From an uncultured Verrucomicrobiota bacterium (lineage in GTDB: Bacteria > Verrucomicrobiota > Kiritimatiellia > RFP12 > UBA1067), in the NCBI GenBank assembly GCA_946543025.1, contig CAMNLN010000109.1, positions 1 to 10,051 on the forward strand: DNA of 10,051 bases, read 5' to 3'. Of this stretch, positions 1 through 8,200 are shown in pieces (within the stretch, counting starts at the first letter, position 1; every line of letters starts with the position of its first letter). The notes under the pieces were generated by a model. The model saw only the letters and a program-made list of their open reading frames with translations. It ran no database searches and was not told where the DNA came from. The translations under genes and the position numbers were made by a program.

Positions 1-482
1 GACGCGGATTTCGGTACTGCAACCGTGCGTGTGGAGGTAGAGACCTACGGCGACGTCTCCATTTCCGAGCCGTTGCCGTGGACGGCGGCGGACGTGCCGG
101 CGGAAGGGCGCGTGGACTGGTACGACGCGGACGACGCCGCTTCGCTGGAGTTGACGGGAGAATCCGACGCGGACAATCTTGTCGTGCGACAGTATCCGCG
201 CGGCAAGACGCGCGACACGTTGACGAGCGGTTGCTTCCTGTGGGGTGCGGGCAAACGGATGCCGTTCGCCGTGACGGGCGCGCGCGGCCTCGGCGCGGAG
301 CGGACATGGCCGGTTCGGACGGCATGCGCGTGCCGCTCATCGACGCGGCCGGATTCGCGAATCCCGTGACGTGGACGCTCAACGAGACCGGCACGAGCGG
401 CAAGCGACTGCGCGTACGAGAGGAGGGCGGCCAGCTGCTGCTGGAGGTCCTCGCTTCCGGCACCGCCATCCTCTTCCGCTAG
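1..482 (+). pseudogene. 3' part of an unrecognised protein gene, frameshifted near 290-305
   Basis: An open frame enters from the left edge with no start codon needed (DADFGTATVRVEVETYGDV...) and stays protein-like to about position 295 (...FAVTGARGLGAE). It then becomes Arg/Cys/Ser-rich shadow sequence and stops at 367-369. In another frame, from about 300, a convincing C-terminus continues (ADMAGSDGMRVPLIDAAGF...) and ends LLLEVLASGTAILFR at the TAG 480-482. Joining the two needs one missing base or two extra bases around 290-305. The joined product reads as one domain with alternating hydrophobic beta-type segments. I do not recognise the family. The ending resembles C-termini of large secreted or surface proteins, but that is only an impression. 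The indel could be a genuine mutation or an assembly error. The 3' end overlaps the convergent transporter stop. Confidence 0.55.
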
Positions 483-1819
483 ATCAGCCTGATCGTGCGC
501 CACGGACCGCGTCGCCAGCGCCAGACGGTGCCGAGGCAGATGAGGACCACGTAGGCGATCATCGTCGACCAGAGGGCCGGCATCGTCGGCCATATCCAAT
601 AGACGAGAAAGAGAAGCGGCAGCCAGAAGCCGAACGCGCAGAACAGCATCCAGAGCATCACGAAGCGCGTGTCGCCCGCGCCCTTGAGCGCGCCGGAAAG
701 GACCACGTCGGCGCAATCGAAGCACTGCCAGGCCGCCATCAGGACGAAAAGGACGAATCCGAGCGACAGGAACGCTGCCGGGTCAAACGTGGCTGCGTCC
801 GCCACGAACAGGCCGAGAATCGGGCGGTAGAACGCGAGCACGGCGAGCGAGGCGGCCGTGATGTAGAGTTCGGCGAGGATGAGCGTGCGGCGGGCGGCAA
901 GGGCCGCGCCGTCGGGATCGCCCGCGCCCTGGCGCTGTCCCACGAGCGTCCCCACGCCGATCGCGAATCCTTCGATCGGGGCGTAGAGAAGGTAGTTGAC
1001 GGTGAAGACGGCGTTCGAGACGGCGAACGCCATGTCGCCCACGCGCCCCGTGAGGAACACGAACACCGCGAACGAGAGGATGTTCAGCACGGAATAGACG
1101 CCGGCGGGCGCGCCGAAACGGAGAATCTTCAGAAGAAGATCGAAGGTTGAAGATTGAAGATTTTTTGTCGGGCGTCGATGCACGTGCGGCCAGGCGAGGG
1201 CGAGGAGCGTGGCGAACTGGAGGGCCTGGGCGGCAACGGTGGCGATGGCGGCGCCCGCGATGCCGGAGGCGGGAATCGGGCCGCAGCCGAAGATGAGCAG
1301 GTAGTCGAGGAGGATGTTTGCGGCGTTGCCAAGAACGTTCACCCAAAAGACGAGGCGGGTGCGGCCGATGCCGGTGAAGAAGCTCTGCACGGCCATCGCG
1401 GCGCAGGTGAAGAATCCGCCGGCCATGACGATCGTGAAGTACGTCTTCTCGCGGGAAAGGACGTCCGGGGAATGTCCGCTCCAGTCGCAGACGAGAAGTC
1501 CGAGGGGGATGAACAGTGCGAGGACGAGTCCGCTGGCCAGCGAGATGAGCAGGCCTGCGCGGCAGCTGCGCGCGCACCCGTCCGCGTCTTCCGCGCCGTG
1601 GTACTGGGCCACGAACGTGCCGGAATAGGCGGCGATCGACTGGAAGAACCCGATGAAGAGGAACGCGAGGATCGATGCCGGGAGCACCGCTTCCAGAGAA
1701 GCCGTCGCCTCCTTGGCGAGAAAAACGCGGTCCGTGAACTGCATGAGCGCGTTGTTGGCCATCCCGAGCGCCAGCGGCCACACGAGTCGGATCACTTCCC
1801 TGTACGAGACGTTTTTCAT
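479..1819 (-). CDS. MATE-family multidrug/cation efflux transporter
   Basis: A 446-residue inner-membrane protein, the usual MATE length (about 450), with roughly twelve hydrophobic segments in two six-helix halves. Family features are visible. Helix 1 carries PLALGMANNALMQFTDRVFLA, whose Asp30 aligns with the conserved helix-1 acidic residue used for ion coupling. FVAQYHGAED follows helix 2, and GIAGAAIATVAAQ lies in helix 6. The second half repeats the pattern with RFGAPAGVYSVLN and GFAIGVGTLVGQRQGAGD, then SGALKGAGDTRF. MATE proteins export cationic drugs or metabolites in exchange for Na+ or H+; the substrate here cannot be read from sequence. I chose ATG 1819 (MKNVSYREVIRLVWP) because MATE proteins start just before helix 1. 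A GTG at 1873 and an ATG at 1861 are in frame upstream but add residues unlike the family. No Shine-Dalgarno sequence precedes any of these starts. The loop between the halves is encoded partly by an AT-rich heptamer repeat. The gene diverges from recC and is unlikely to be linked to it functionally. Confidence 0.93.
   Translation of the reverse strand: MKNVSYREVIRLVWPLALGMANNALMQFTDRVFLAKEATASLEAVLPASILAFLFIGFFQSIAAYSGTFVAQYHGAEDADGCARSCRAGLLISLASGLVLALFIPLGLLVCDWSGHSPDVLSREKTYFTIVMAGGFFTCAAMAVQSFFTGIGRTRLVFWVNVLGNAANILLDYLLIFGCGPIPASGIAGAAIATVAAQALQFATLLALAWPHVHRRPTKNLQSSTFDLLLKILRFGAPAGVYSVLNILSFAVFVFLTGRVGDMAFAVSNAVFTVNYLLYAPIEGFAIGVGTLVGQRQGAGDPDGAALAARRTLILAELYITAASLAVLAFYRPILGLFVADAATFDPAAFLSLGFVLFVLMAAWQCFDCADVVLSGALKGAGDTRFVMLWMLFCAFGFWLPLLFLVYWIWPTMPALWSTMIAYVVLICLGTVWRWRRGPWRTIRLI
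1143..1163 (-). repeat. Three tandem 7-bp units inside the MATE gene
   Basis: On the + strand the bases read AAGGTTG, AAGATTG, AAGATTT, three imperfect copies of a heptamer followed by a T-run to 1166. The patch is strikingly AT-rich within a very GC-rich gene. Being 21 bases long it keeps frame, and with its flanks it encodes KNLQSSTFD in the loop joining the two transporter halves, where insertions are tolerated. The bases 1124-1130 (AATCTTC) could pair with the GAAGATT units. Confidence 0.6.
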
Positions 1820-1833
1820 GCGTGAGCCAACAG

Positions 1834-1853
1834 TATACACGAAACGTGGTATA
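1834..1853. repeat. Imperfect inverted repeat over the recC-side promoter
   Basis: The left arm TATACACG (1834-1841) and right arm CGTGGTATA (1845-1853) are reverse complements apart from one extra G, with a 3-base AAA centre. The right arm overlaps the -10 box of the + strand promoter, and the left arm overlaps a possible -10 (TATACT, 1837-1832) for the transporter. The position suits an operator for a dimeric regulator controlling both divergent genes, or simply two facing promoters. No regulator gene is in the window. Confidence 0.35.
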
Positions 1854-1855
1854 AT
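1847..1855 (+). promoter_or_regulatory. Extended -10 promoter (TGGTATAAT) upstream of recCBD
   Basis: TGG followed by a perfect TATAAT at 1850-1855 is a sigma-70-type extended -10 element. The best -35 at 17-base spacing is CCAACA (1827-1832), matching only the ACA half of TTGACA, as is usual with extended -10 promoters. Transcription would start near 1862 and run through the small leader frame into recC. No other good promoter lies between here and recC, so this is the likely promoter of the operon. Confidence 0.5.
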
Positions 1856-1882
1856 CGCCATGGTTGAAAACACGAGGAAGAC

Positions 1883-2008
1883 ATGACGACGACAGAGAGA
1901 CAGGTGCGGGTCCTGACGGCGAAGAAGATAACGTGCGCGCGGCGGCGGTCAAGCACACGTTGCGGCTCCTCCTCGCGGCGGCGGAACGGTAGAGGACGGA
2001 CGGCTTGA
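1883..2008 (+). CDS. Doubtful small leader ORF before recC
   Basis: ATG 1883 follows the promoter by about 20 bases and is preceded by a good ribosome-binding site, GAGGAAG (1874-1880). As read, it encodes 41 residues beginning MTTTERQVRVLTAKK, then turns into an Arg/Ser-rich run typical of an out-of-frame high-GC stretch, and stops at TGA 2006-2008. From about 1918 the frame one base back reads better: GEEDNVRAAAVKHTLRLLL... and ends at TAG 1990-1992, a credible amphipathic helix. So the region may hold a short gene with a one-base deletion (about 36 residues if joined), a translated leader, or nothing coding. No family is recognised. It covers most of the stretch between the promoter and recC. 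Confidence 0.2.
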   Translation: MTTTERQVRVLTAKKITCARRRSSTRCGSSSRRRNGRGRTA

Positions 2009-2018
2009 AGGGAAGAGG
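2009..2018 (+). promoter_or_regulatory. Ribosome-binding site deciding the recC start
   Basis: AGGGAAGAGG lies directly before ATG 2020, with AGGGA spaced 6 bases from the start codon. The in-frame TTG at 2005 has no comparable site upstream, and the purine stretch would fall inside its coding sequence, so ATG 2020 is preferred. Confidence 0.6.
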
Positions 2019-2019
2019 C

Positions 2020-5000
2020 ATGTCGCTAGCGGTATTTTGGAGCGATCGGCTGGAGGCGTTGGCCGAGGGGCTGTTCAAAGGATGGGAAACCGCGTCCGTG
2101 CGCGATCCGTTCGCGCGGACGTGCATCGTGGTGGGCGACATGTCCACTCGCAACTGGCTGCAGAGCTACTTTCTGCTTCACCGCAGGCCCGGCCGCCGCC
2201 GCATTCTTGCGAACGTCGACTTCAAGCCCCTGCCGGAGCTGGCGAACGACTGGCTGGCGGCGGCGTGCGGGAAGAACGGCGAGCGCCGCAACCCCGCCGA
2301 GCATCCCTACGCGAAGAACGTGCTTGCCTGGCGCATCGACGCCATCCTGAAGGATCAGGCGCGAAATCCCGATCTGGCGACGCCGCTCGCGTATGTGCGT
2401 AGGGCGAAGGAATCGGTCATGGGCCGCCGTCGCTTCGAGCTGTCCACGCGCCTCGCGGAGCTTTTCGACGACTACCTTGGCGCGCGCTATCGGATGCTGG
2501 CCAGGTGGGAGGCGGGTGAGCTTCCGACGGGGGACGCGCGCTGGCAGGCCGCGCTGTACCGGCTTCTCGCGCAGGAGGTCCCCGGCACGTACACGCGGGA
2601 CTACGCGCGCGCGCTGGGCGCGGAAACCGATCCGCAGGCGGCCTTCGCGAACGGTTTTTCCCGCTACGCGGCGATCCACGTGTTCGACGTGGCGTTCGCG
2701 CCGTGGCCCTATCTGCTGATGCTGCGGAAGATGTCGGAAGCCGTCCCCACGACATTCTGGAACTTCAACCCCTCGCGCGACTATTGGCTCGACGACGCCA
2801 CGAAGAAGGAGGCGCGGAGAGAATGGGCACGGGCTGTGCTTGCCGCGCTGCAGAACGGCGACGCGCCGCCCGAGGCCACGCCGGAGGACATGTTCGAGAC
2901 GCCGGACGCGCGGTTGCTGGGAGCGTTGGCGGGCGGCGCGCGCGGCGTCCTGGCCGCGCAACTTGACCTCGCCGAAGGCGCGTGCGACTGGATGGGCGAC
3001 GAGGAAGTCGAGTCGTTTGCCGCGCTGCGGAATCTCGTGCCGGAAGTACACGTGTGCCATTCGCCGCGCCGTGAGCTGGAGGCCGCGCGTGACGCGCTGC
3101 ACAGGTTCTTCGACGAGGTGCCGGACGCGCGCCCTTCCGACGCGCTCGTCCTCTGCGCGGACTGGGGATCATACGCGCCGCTCGTCCCGTCCGTGTTCGG
3201 CGCGGGCGGCGAGGGGAACATCCCGTTCGCCCTCGACGGCAGCGTGCAGGAAACGACGCTCGTCACGCATTCGCTCGAGGAGCTGCTGGCCTTCCGCACG
3301 AACAGGTTTGAGGCGAGCGCGGTGTTTTCCCTGCTCGGCGTGCCGCCGATCCGCGCGCGGTTCGGCATCGACGCCGACGGCCTCTCCGTGTTGCGCGACA
3401 TGGTGCGCGGCAACAATATTCGCTGGGGCTACGACGACGCGGACGTGAACGACGTCCTGGGCGTCACGCCGCCGGGCGAGCACTACCCCTTTACATGGCG
3501 ACGGGGGCTGGATCGGTTCGTCGCGGATGCTCTCATCGGGCCGCGAGAGGAGCCGGAGGCGCTTGTCGCCGTCGGCGCGCTGGGGCGGCTCAGGCCGTGC
3601 GGCGCCGTGGAAGCGGAACGGGCGCGGCTCGTGGGGGCACTCACTGCGTTCGTGACGGCGCTGGCGGACCTGCGTGCGTTCTTGAAGAGGTCCCATTCCA
3701 TCGAGGCGTGGCGCGCGCGGCTCGTGGCGGCCATCGATGGTTTCTACCTGGGCGACGACGAGACCAACGACGAATTGGCGGGCTTGCGGCGCGCGGTCGT
3801 GTCGGCCACGGACGACGCGCTGGTCGCCCGTGCGGTCGGGCGTGCGCCAAGCAGGAACGACCCCGTGCCGGGCGACGTGATGTGCGCGGCGGTCCTGGCG
3901 GCCGTGAAGTCCGTCGTGCGGCGCATCTCGTCGTCCGGCGACGTCGTGCGGGTGGCGCCGCTGATGATCGGCTCGGCGGTGCCGGCGCGCTTCGTGTGGA
4001 TCTGCGGATTGAGCGACGGCATGTTCCCGCGCGCCGAGCGGCGGCCGGCCTTCGACCTGATCGGACGTCACCCGACGCTGTTCGACGCGACGGTGCGCGA
4101 GAGGGACACGCTGGCGCTCCTGAAGGCGGCCATGGGCGCGCGGGATCGGCTGGCGCTGAGCTACGTGGGGCGGAACGTCCGTTCCAACGAGGAGATGCCG
4201 CCGGCGGTGCCGTTGACCGATCTCGTCGAATGGTTCACGGCGTCCGGGCTGGAGGTGAAGACGTACCGGCATCCGCTGCAGGCGTACAGTCCGCGCTACT
4301 TTACGGCGGCGGAAAAGCCCGGGCTGGAGCTTCCGCCGAGCTATTCCGCCGCGAACCACGATGCCGCTGTCGCGTTGACGGAGGTGAGGGACGATTCCGC
4401 GGGGACGGTCGCGGCGGCGCCGTTCGCCTGCGCGGCATCCGGAGACACGGTGATCGAAGTGGATGACTTGGCGGCGTTCTATTCGCGCCCCAACCGCTTC
4501 CTGGCGCGAAACCGGTTGGCCGTCCGCCTCTCGAGGCCCGGATACGACAGGTTGGAGGACGAAGATTCTCTTGAGGCGGACTTGCCGCGGGAGCTTTCGC
4601 GGACGTTGCTCGTGCGCGGTGCGGATGCGTTGGACCTGGACGAGGAAGCGGAGCGTCTGGTCGAGTCCGGCATCACGATGGATAACGCCGAACTGGCAAG
4701 CGCCGTGAGGGCCGCGGCAGATGCCGGCGAAGGATACCGCCATCGTCCGTTGAAATACAAGAAGTCCGAAAGCGACGGATTCGCGTGCGCCGACAAGACT
4801 GCCGCCGAGGCGCTTGTCGCATGGCAGGACGGGGCGGAGCCCGTCTCCTACAACGTCGAACTGGAAATCGATGGCCATCATGTCGTCTTGACGGGCTGCC
4901 GGCACGAGATCAAGTTGAACGTCCTGCCGGGAGGCCTGTTGGCGCACGTGTTCGCGTTTTCGGATTATCCTGCCATCTACGATTCGACAAAGATTGGCGC

Positions 5001-5265
5001 ATGGGTTCGTCATGTCGCCGGCCATGCGGCTGGCGGGGACGGATTCGTGACGGCGATGATGTGCGCGAAAGACGGTCCCGTGCGGACGTACCGTCCTCTG
5101 CCGCAGGCTGAGGCGCGCGAGATTCTCGCTCGGATGGTCGTGCAGGCGATGAAGCCGATGCCGCTGGACTTCGCCGCCGCGCTGAACGGAGGAGACGATC
5201 TCCCTCCCGAATTCGCCGCCGCGCTGGGAGACTATGACGGAAGAATCGTCTCGTCGCGCAAATAG
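2020..5265 (+). CDS. recC: Exodeoxyribonuclease V gamma subunit RecC
   Basis: A 1081-residue cytoplasmic subunit (E. coli RecC is 1122). RecC is an inactive helicase-like scaffold that splits the duplex, channels the 3' strand to the RecB nuclease and scans it for Chi. Segments matching E. coli RecC from memory, in order: VVGDMSTRNWLQ (37-48), AELFDDYL (146-153), HVFDVAFAPWPYL (220-232), NFNPSRDYW (248-256), HVCHSPRRELEAARD (344-358), GIDADGLSVLRDMV then NIRWGYDD, GLSDGMFPR (663-671), AFDLIGRHP, YVGRNVRSNEE (715-725), and a C-terminal nuclease-like domain from about 811 (VIEVDDLAAFYSRPNRF). No Walker A is present, as expected for RecC. Aligned with E. coli Chi-contact residues Gln38, Thr40 and Gln44 are Gly39, Met41 and Asn45, while Leu148, Asp150 and Arg156 match Leu134, Asp136 and Arg142. 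The C-terminus ends about 75-90 residues early relative to E. coli. It is first in the operon, in the same frame as recB and 18 bases before it. Confidence 0.95.
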   Translation: MSLAVFWSDRLEALAEGLFKGWETASVRDPFARTCIVVGDMSTRNWLQSYFLLHRRPGRRRILANVDFKPLPELANDWLAAACGKNGERRNPAEHPYAKNVLAWRIDAILKDQARNPDLATPLAYVRRAKESVMGRRRFELSTRLAELFDDYLGARYRMLARWEAGELPTGDARWQAALYRLLAQEVPGTYTRDYARALGAETDPQAAFANGFSRYAAIHVFDVAFAPWPYLLMLRKMSEAVPTTFWNFNPSRDYWLDDATKKEARREWARAVLAALQNGDAPPEATPEDMFETPDARLLGALAGGARGVLAAQLDLAEGACDWMGDEEVESFAALRNLVPEVHVCHSPRRELEAARDALHRFFDEVPDARPSDALVLCADWGSYAPLVPSVFGAGGEGNIPFALDGSVQETTLVTHSLEELLAFRTNRFEASAVFSLLGVPPIRARFGIDADGLSVLRDMVRGNNIRWGYDDADVNDVLGVTPPGEHYPFTWRRGLDRFVADALIGPREEPEALVAVGALGRLRPCGAVEAERARLVGALTAFVTALADLRAFLKRSHSIEAWRARLVAAIDGFYLGDDETNDELAGLRRAVVSATDDALVARAVGRAPSRNDPVPGDVMCAAVLAAVKSVVRRISSSGDVVRVAPLMIGSAVPARFVWICGLSDGMFPRAERRPAFDLIGRHPTLFDATVRERDTLALLKAAMGARDRLALSYVGRNVRSNEEMPPAVPLTDLVEWFTASGLEVKTYRHPLQAYSPRYFTAAEKPGLELPPSYSAANHDAAVALTEVRDDSAGTVAAAPFACAASGDTVIEVDDLAAFYSRPNRFLARNRLAVRLSRPGYDRLEDEDSLEADLPRELSRTLLVRGADALDLDEEAERLVESGITMDNAELASAVRAAADAGEGYRHRPLKYKKSESDGFACADKTAAEALVAWQDGAEPVSYNVELEIDGHHVVLTGCRHEIKLNVLPGGLLAHVFAFSDYPAIYDSTKIGAWVRHVAGHAAGGDGFVTAMMCAKDGPVRTYRPLPQAEAREILARMVVQAMKPMPLDFAAALNGGDDLPPEFAAALGDYDGRIVSSRK

Positions 5266-5270
5266 CGAGA

Positions 5271-5277
5271 AAGAGGG
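5271..5277 (+). promoter_or_regulatory. Ribosome-binding site deciding the recB start
   Basis: AAGAGGG ends immediately before an ATG at 5278, leaving no spacing for that codon, but lies 6 bases before the in-frame ATG at 5284. The second ATG is therefore the better start. The site sits in the 18-base gap after the recC stop. Confidence 0.55.
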
Positions 5278-5283
5278 ATGTCC

Positions 5284-8200
5284 ATGGAGCATGTATTCAG
5301 CGAAGCGATTTTTGAGCCGAAGTTCGGACTGGAGGGCCCGCATCTCGTGGCGGCGAGCGCCGGCACGGGCAAGACGTACAACATCCAGAACATCTACGTG
5401 CGGCTCGTGGCGGAGAAGGGATTCCGCGTCGCGCAGATCCAGGTGATGACGTTCACCGAGGCGGCCACGAAGGAGTTGCGCGCCCGTGTGCGCGCGGTGC
5501 TGGCGAACATGGCGCGATTTCTCGCCGGCGACACGGAAAACATCGGGCAGGACGAGCAGGAGCGTCTCGCGAAGCTGCGCGCCTGCGCGCGGGCCAACGT
5601 CGACGGAGCGGATGCCGATGCCATCGCGCGGGCGCGCGTGGAACTGGCGCTCATGGAGTTCGACCAGGCTGCCATCTCCACCATCCACGGGTTCTGCCGC
5701 CGGGCGCTCGTCCGCTTTGCGTTCGAGACGGACAGCGCGTTCCGCACGGAGTTCGCGGATACGAAGCACGAGGACCTTTCGCGACGTGTGCGCGACTGGT
5801 GGCGGCGCACACGTTCGTCGCTCGCGGGGCCGGTCAAGGAAGGCTTGTCGCTGGGGACTTTGGACGGGTTCGTCCAGGCTTTGTCCGGCAAGTCGGACTG
5901 GACAGTCGACGCAGGGGCGGCGGACGATCCGGAGGCGTTCGCCCTCGCCTGCGCGAAGGAGATCGTGGACGCCTACGAGGAGGATAGGCCCGCGCGCGAC
6001 ACGCAGACGTTCGACGACCTGCTGCGCGGCCTGCGAGGCGCCTTGCAGGACGCGGAGAAGGGGCCCGCGCTCGCGGCGCATTTGCGCGACGAGTTCAAGG
6101 CCGCGCTCGTGGACGAGTTCCAGGACACCGACCCCGTCCAGTACGACATCTTCCGCCGCGTGTTCCTCGATCCCGCCGTCCGCCCCGCGCCGACGCTCTT
6201 TTTCGTGGGCGATCCCAAGCAGGCGATCTACTCGTTCCGCGGCGGCGACATCTACACCTACAAGAAGGCCGTGACCGATCCGGCGGTGGCGGCGAGCACC
6301 TTCCGCCTCGACAGGAACTTCCGTTCCACGCCGCGCCTGATCGACGCGGTGAACGCGCTGTTCATGGACAGCACAAACACCTACACCTTCGGCGACAGAA
6401 CGATCGACTATCCCGATGCGCTCCGCGCCTCCGACAAGGCGGCACTCACATTGCCCGACGGCACGGACGATCCGTCGCCGTTCAGGATCGTCGAGGCTGA
6501 GAGCGCGGGCGCACGCAATCAGGCCGTCATCGACATCGTGCTGAACGTCCTCAAGGAGCAGCGCGAGAACGGGCTGACGCCCAAGGACATCGCCATTCTG
6601 GTTTCGTCGCACAAGGATGGATCCACCTACCGGGAGAAGCTTCGGGCCGTGGGCGTGCCGGCCGTCCTGCAGAAGGCGGGAAACGTCTTCGCCGGCGAGC
6701 TGGCCGCCGACCTCAGGCAGGTGCTGATGGCGATGGCGCTGACGGGCGGGCGGGGACAGGTTAAGGCGGCGCTGCTGACGCGCTTTTTCTCGTTTGACGA
6801 AAGAGAGATCATGGACGACTCCGTCCTCGCCGACATGATCGGCTTCTTCGGCGAGCTCAACCGGAAATGGCAGACACGGGGCTTCAACGCGGCGTTCGCC
6901 GCGCTCGAGGCGCATCCAAGATGCGATTTCCGGCGCAACCTGGCGAAGCTGCCGGCCGGCGAACGCCTCTTGGCGGACCTGATGCAGATCGTCGACCTGG
7001 CCGGTTCCGCCGAGAAGGAGATCGGTCCGTCGCCGGAGGCTCTCGTGAGCTGGATCACGGAGCGGATCAACCAATCGGGCGAAAAAGGCGGCGAGGTGGA
7101 CGCCGAAGAGTATGCGCGGCAGCTGGAGAGCGAGAGCGACGCGCTCAAGATCATGACGATCCACGTCTCGAAAGGACTTGAGTTTCCTGTCGTGATCGTG
7201 CCGCTGACCAAAGGCCGGAATCCGTTGCCGCCATACTTCTATCATGACGAGAGACAGGACCTCCACGTCGGGACATCCGACGAGGCGGCGGCGAAAGCGC
7301 AGGCCGAGCGCGACGCCGAGCGGATGCGTCTTCTCTACGTGGCCTTTACGCGCGCGACGAAACGGACGGTGGTGGTGACCGCGCAGCCGGACGCCGATTC
7401 GCCGCTGGGGCACCTCTTAGCGAACGCGCGGCGTCATGGCGCGGGCGCGGATGATCCCGCCTCGCCGATTGCCTGGTCGACATACGAACCGTCGGAAACG
7501 CCGTTGCCTCCGTACGTGCCGCCGGCAAAAGAGGCGGCGGCGTGGACGGATGCGAGAAAGCCGCGCGTCTATTCCTTATGGCCTGCCAAGGGGAGCTATT
7601 CGGCGCTGTCGCCCGCGTCGCGCGGCCCCGGCGACGGCGAGCACGACTTCGATGTGTCCGAGAGGGGCGTGGCCGTGGCTGAAGACGCGTCTGGCATCTT
7701 TGCGCTGCCCGGCGGCGCCAAGACGGGAACGTGCTGGCATGCGATCTTGGAGAAGTTGCCGTTCGATGCGACTCGGAAGACCGTGCTGGAGGAAACAAAA
7801 AAGGCGTTGGCCGTCCATGGCCTCGCCGACGCCGACGAGCAGCTGTTCGCGAAACGGGCGGCATCGGTGGCGGACATGATGACGGCCACGCTGGATTATC
7901 CGATCCGTTCGCCGAACGGGGACTCGTTTACGCTGAGAGACATCTCCTGGGCGGACCGGTTCAGCGAGTGGGAGTTCGACTTCTCCTCGTCCGCCGCCGC
8001 GGACACGACGGCCGCCCTCGCTACGATCCTGCGAGAGGAATGGTCTGGCGACACGTCGAAGAAACCGTTCCTTGATATGCTGGACGGGTGGGACCGCCCC
8101 ATACCAAAGGGTTTTCTGAAGGGGTTTCTGGATCTCGTCTTCCGAAAAGATGGCTGGTACTATGTCGTCGACTGGAAGTCAAACCGCCTGAACGGGCAGG

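Noticed and set aside
371..1150. A + strand frame of about 259 codons antisense to the transporter
   Set aside because: Its composition is Arg/Glu/His-rich and repetitive, typical of sequence opposite a membrane protein gene. It has no ribosome site or motif.
1915..1930. Programmed -1 frameshift site in the leader ORF
   Set aside because: The local sequence GCGAAGAAGATAA does not form an X XXY YYZ slippery heptamer, and no stable downstream structure is evident.
783..2153. A minus-strand frame of about 456 codons overlapping the transporter and the recC start
   Set aside because: It is an out-of-frame copy of the MATE gene with Arg/Pro/His-rich composition. The true frame shows clear transmembrane segments and family motifs.
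3169..7413. A minus-strand open frame of over 1,400 codons antisense to recC and recB
   Set aside because: It is Arg/His/Gly-rich with no recognisable motif, and it lies opposite two genes full of conserved motifs. High GC removes stops from the antisense strand, and recC and recB share a frame, so the shadow continues across both.
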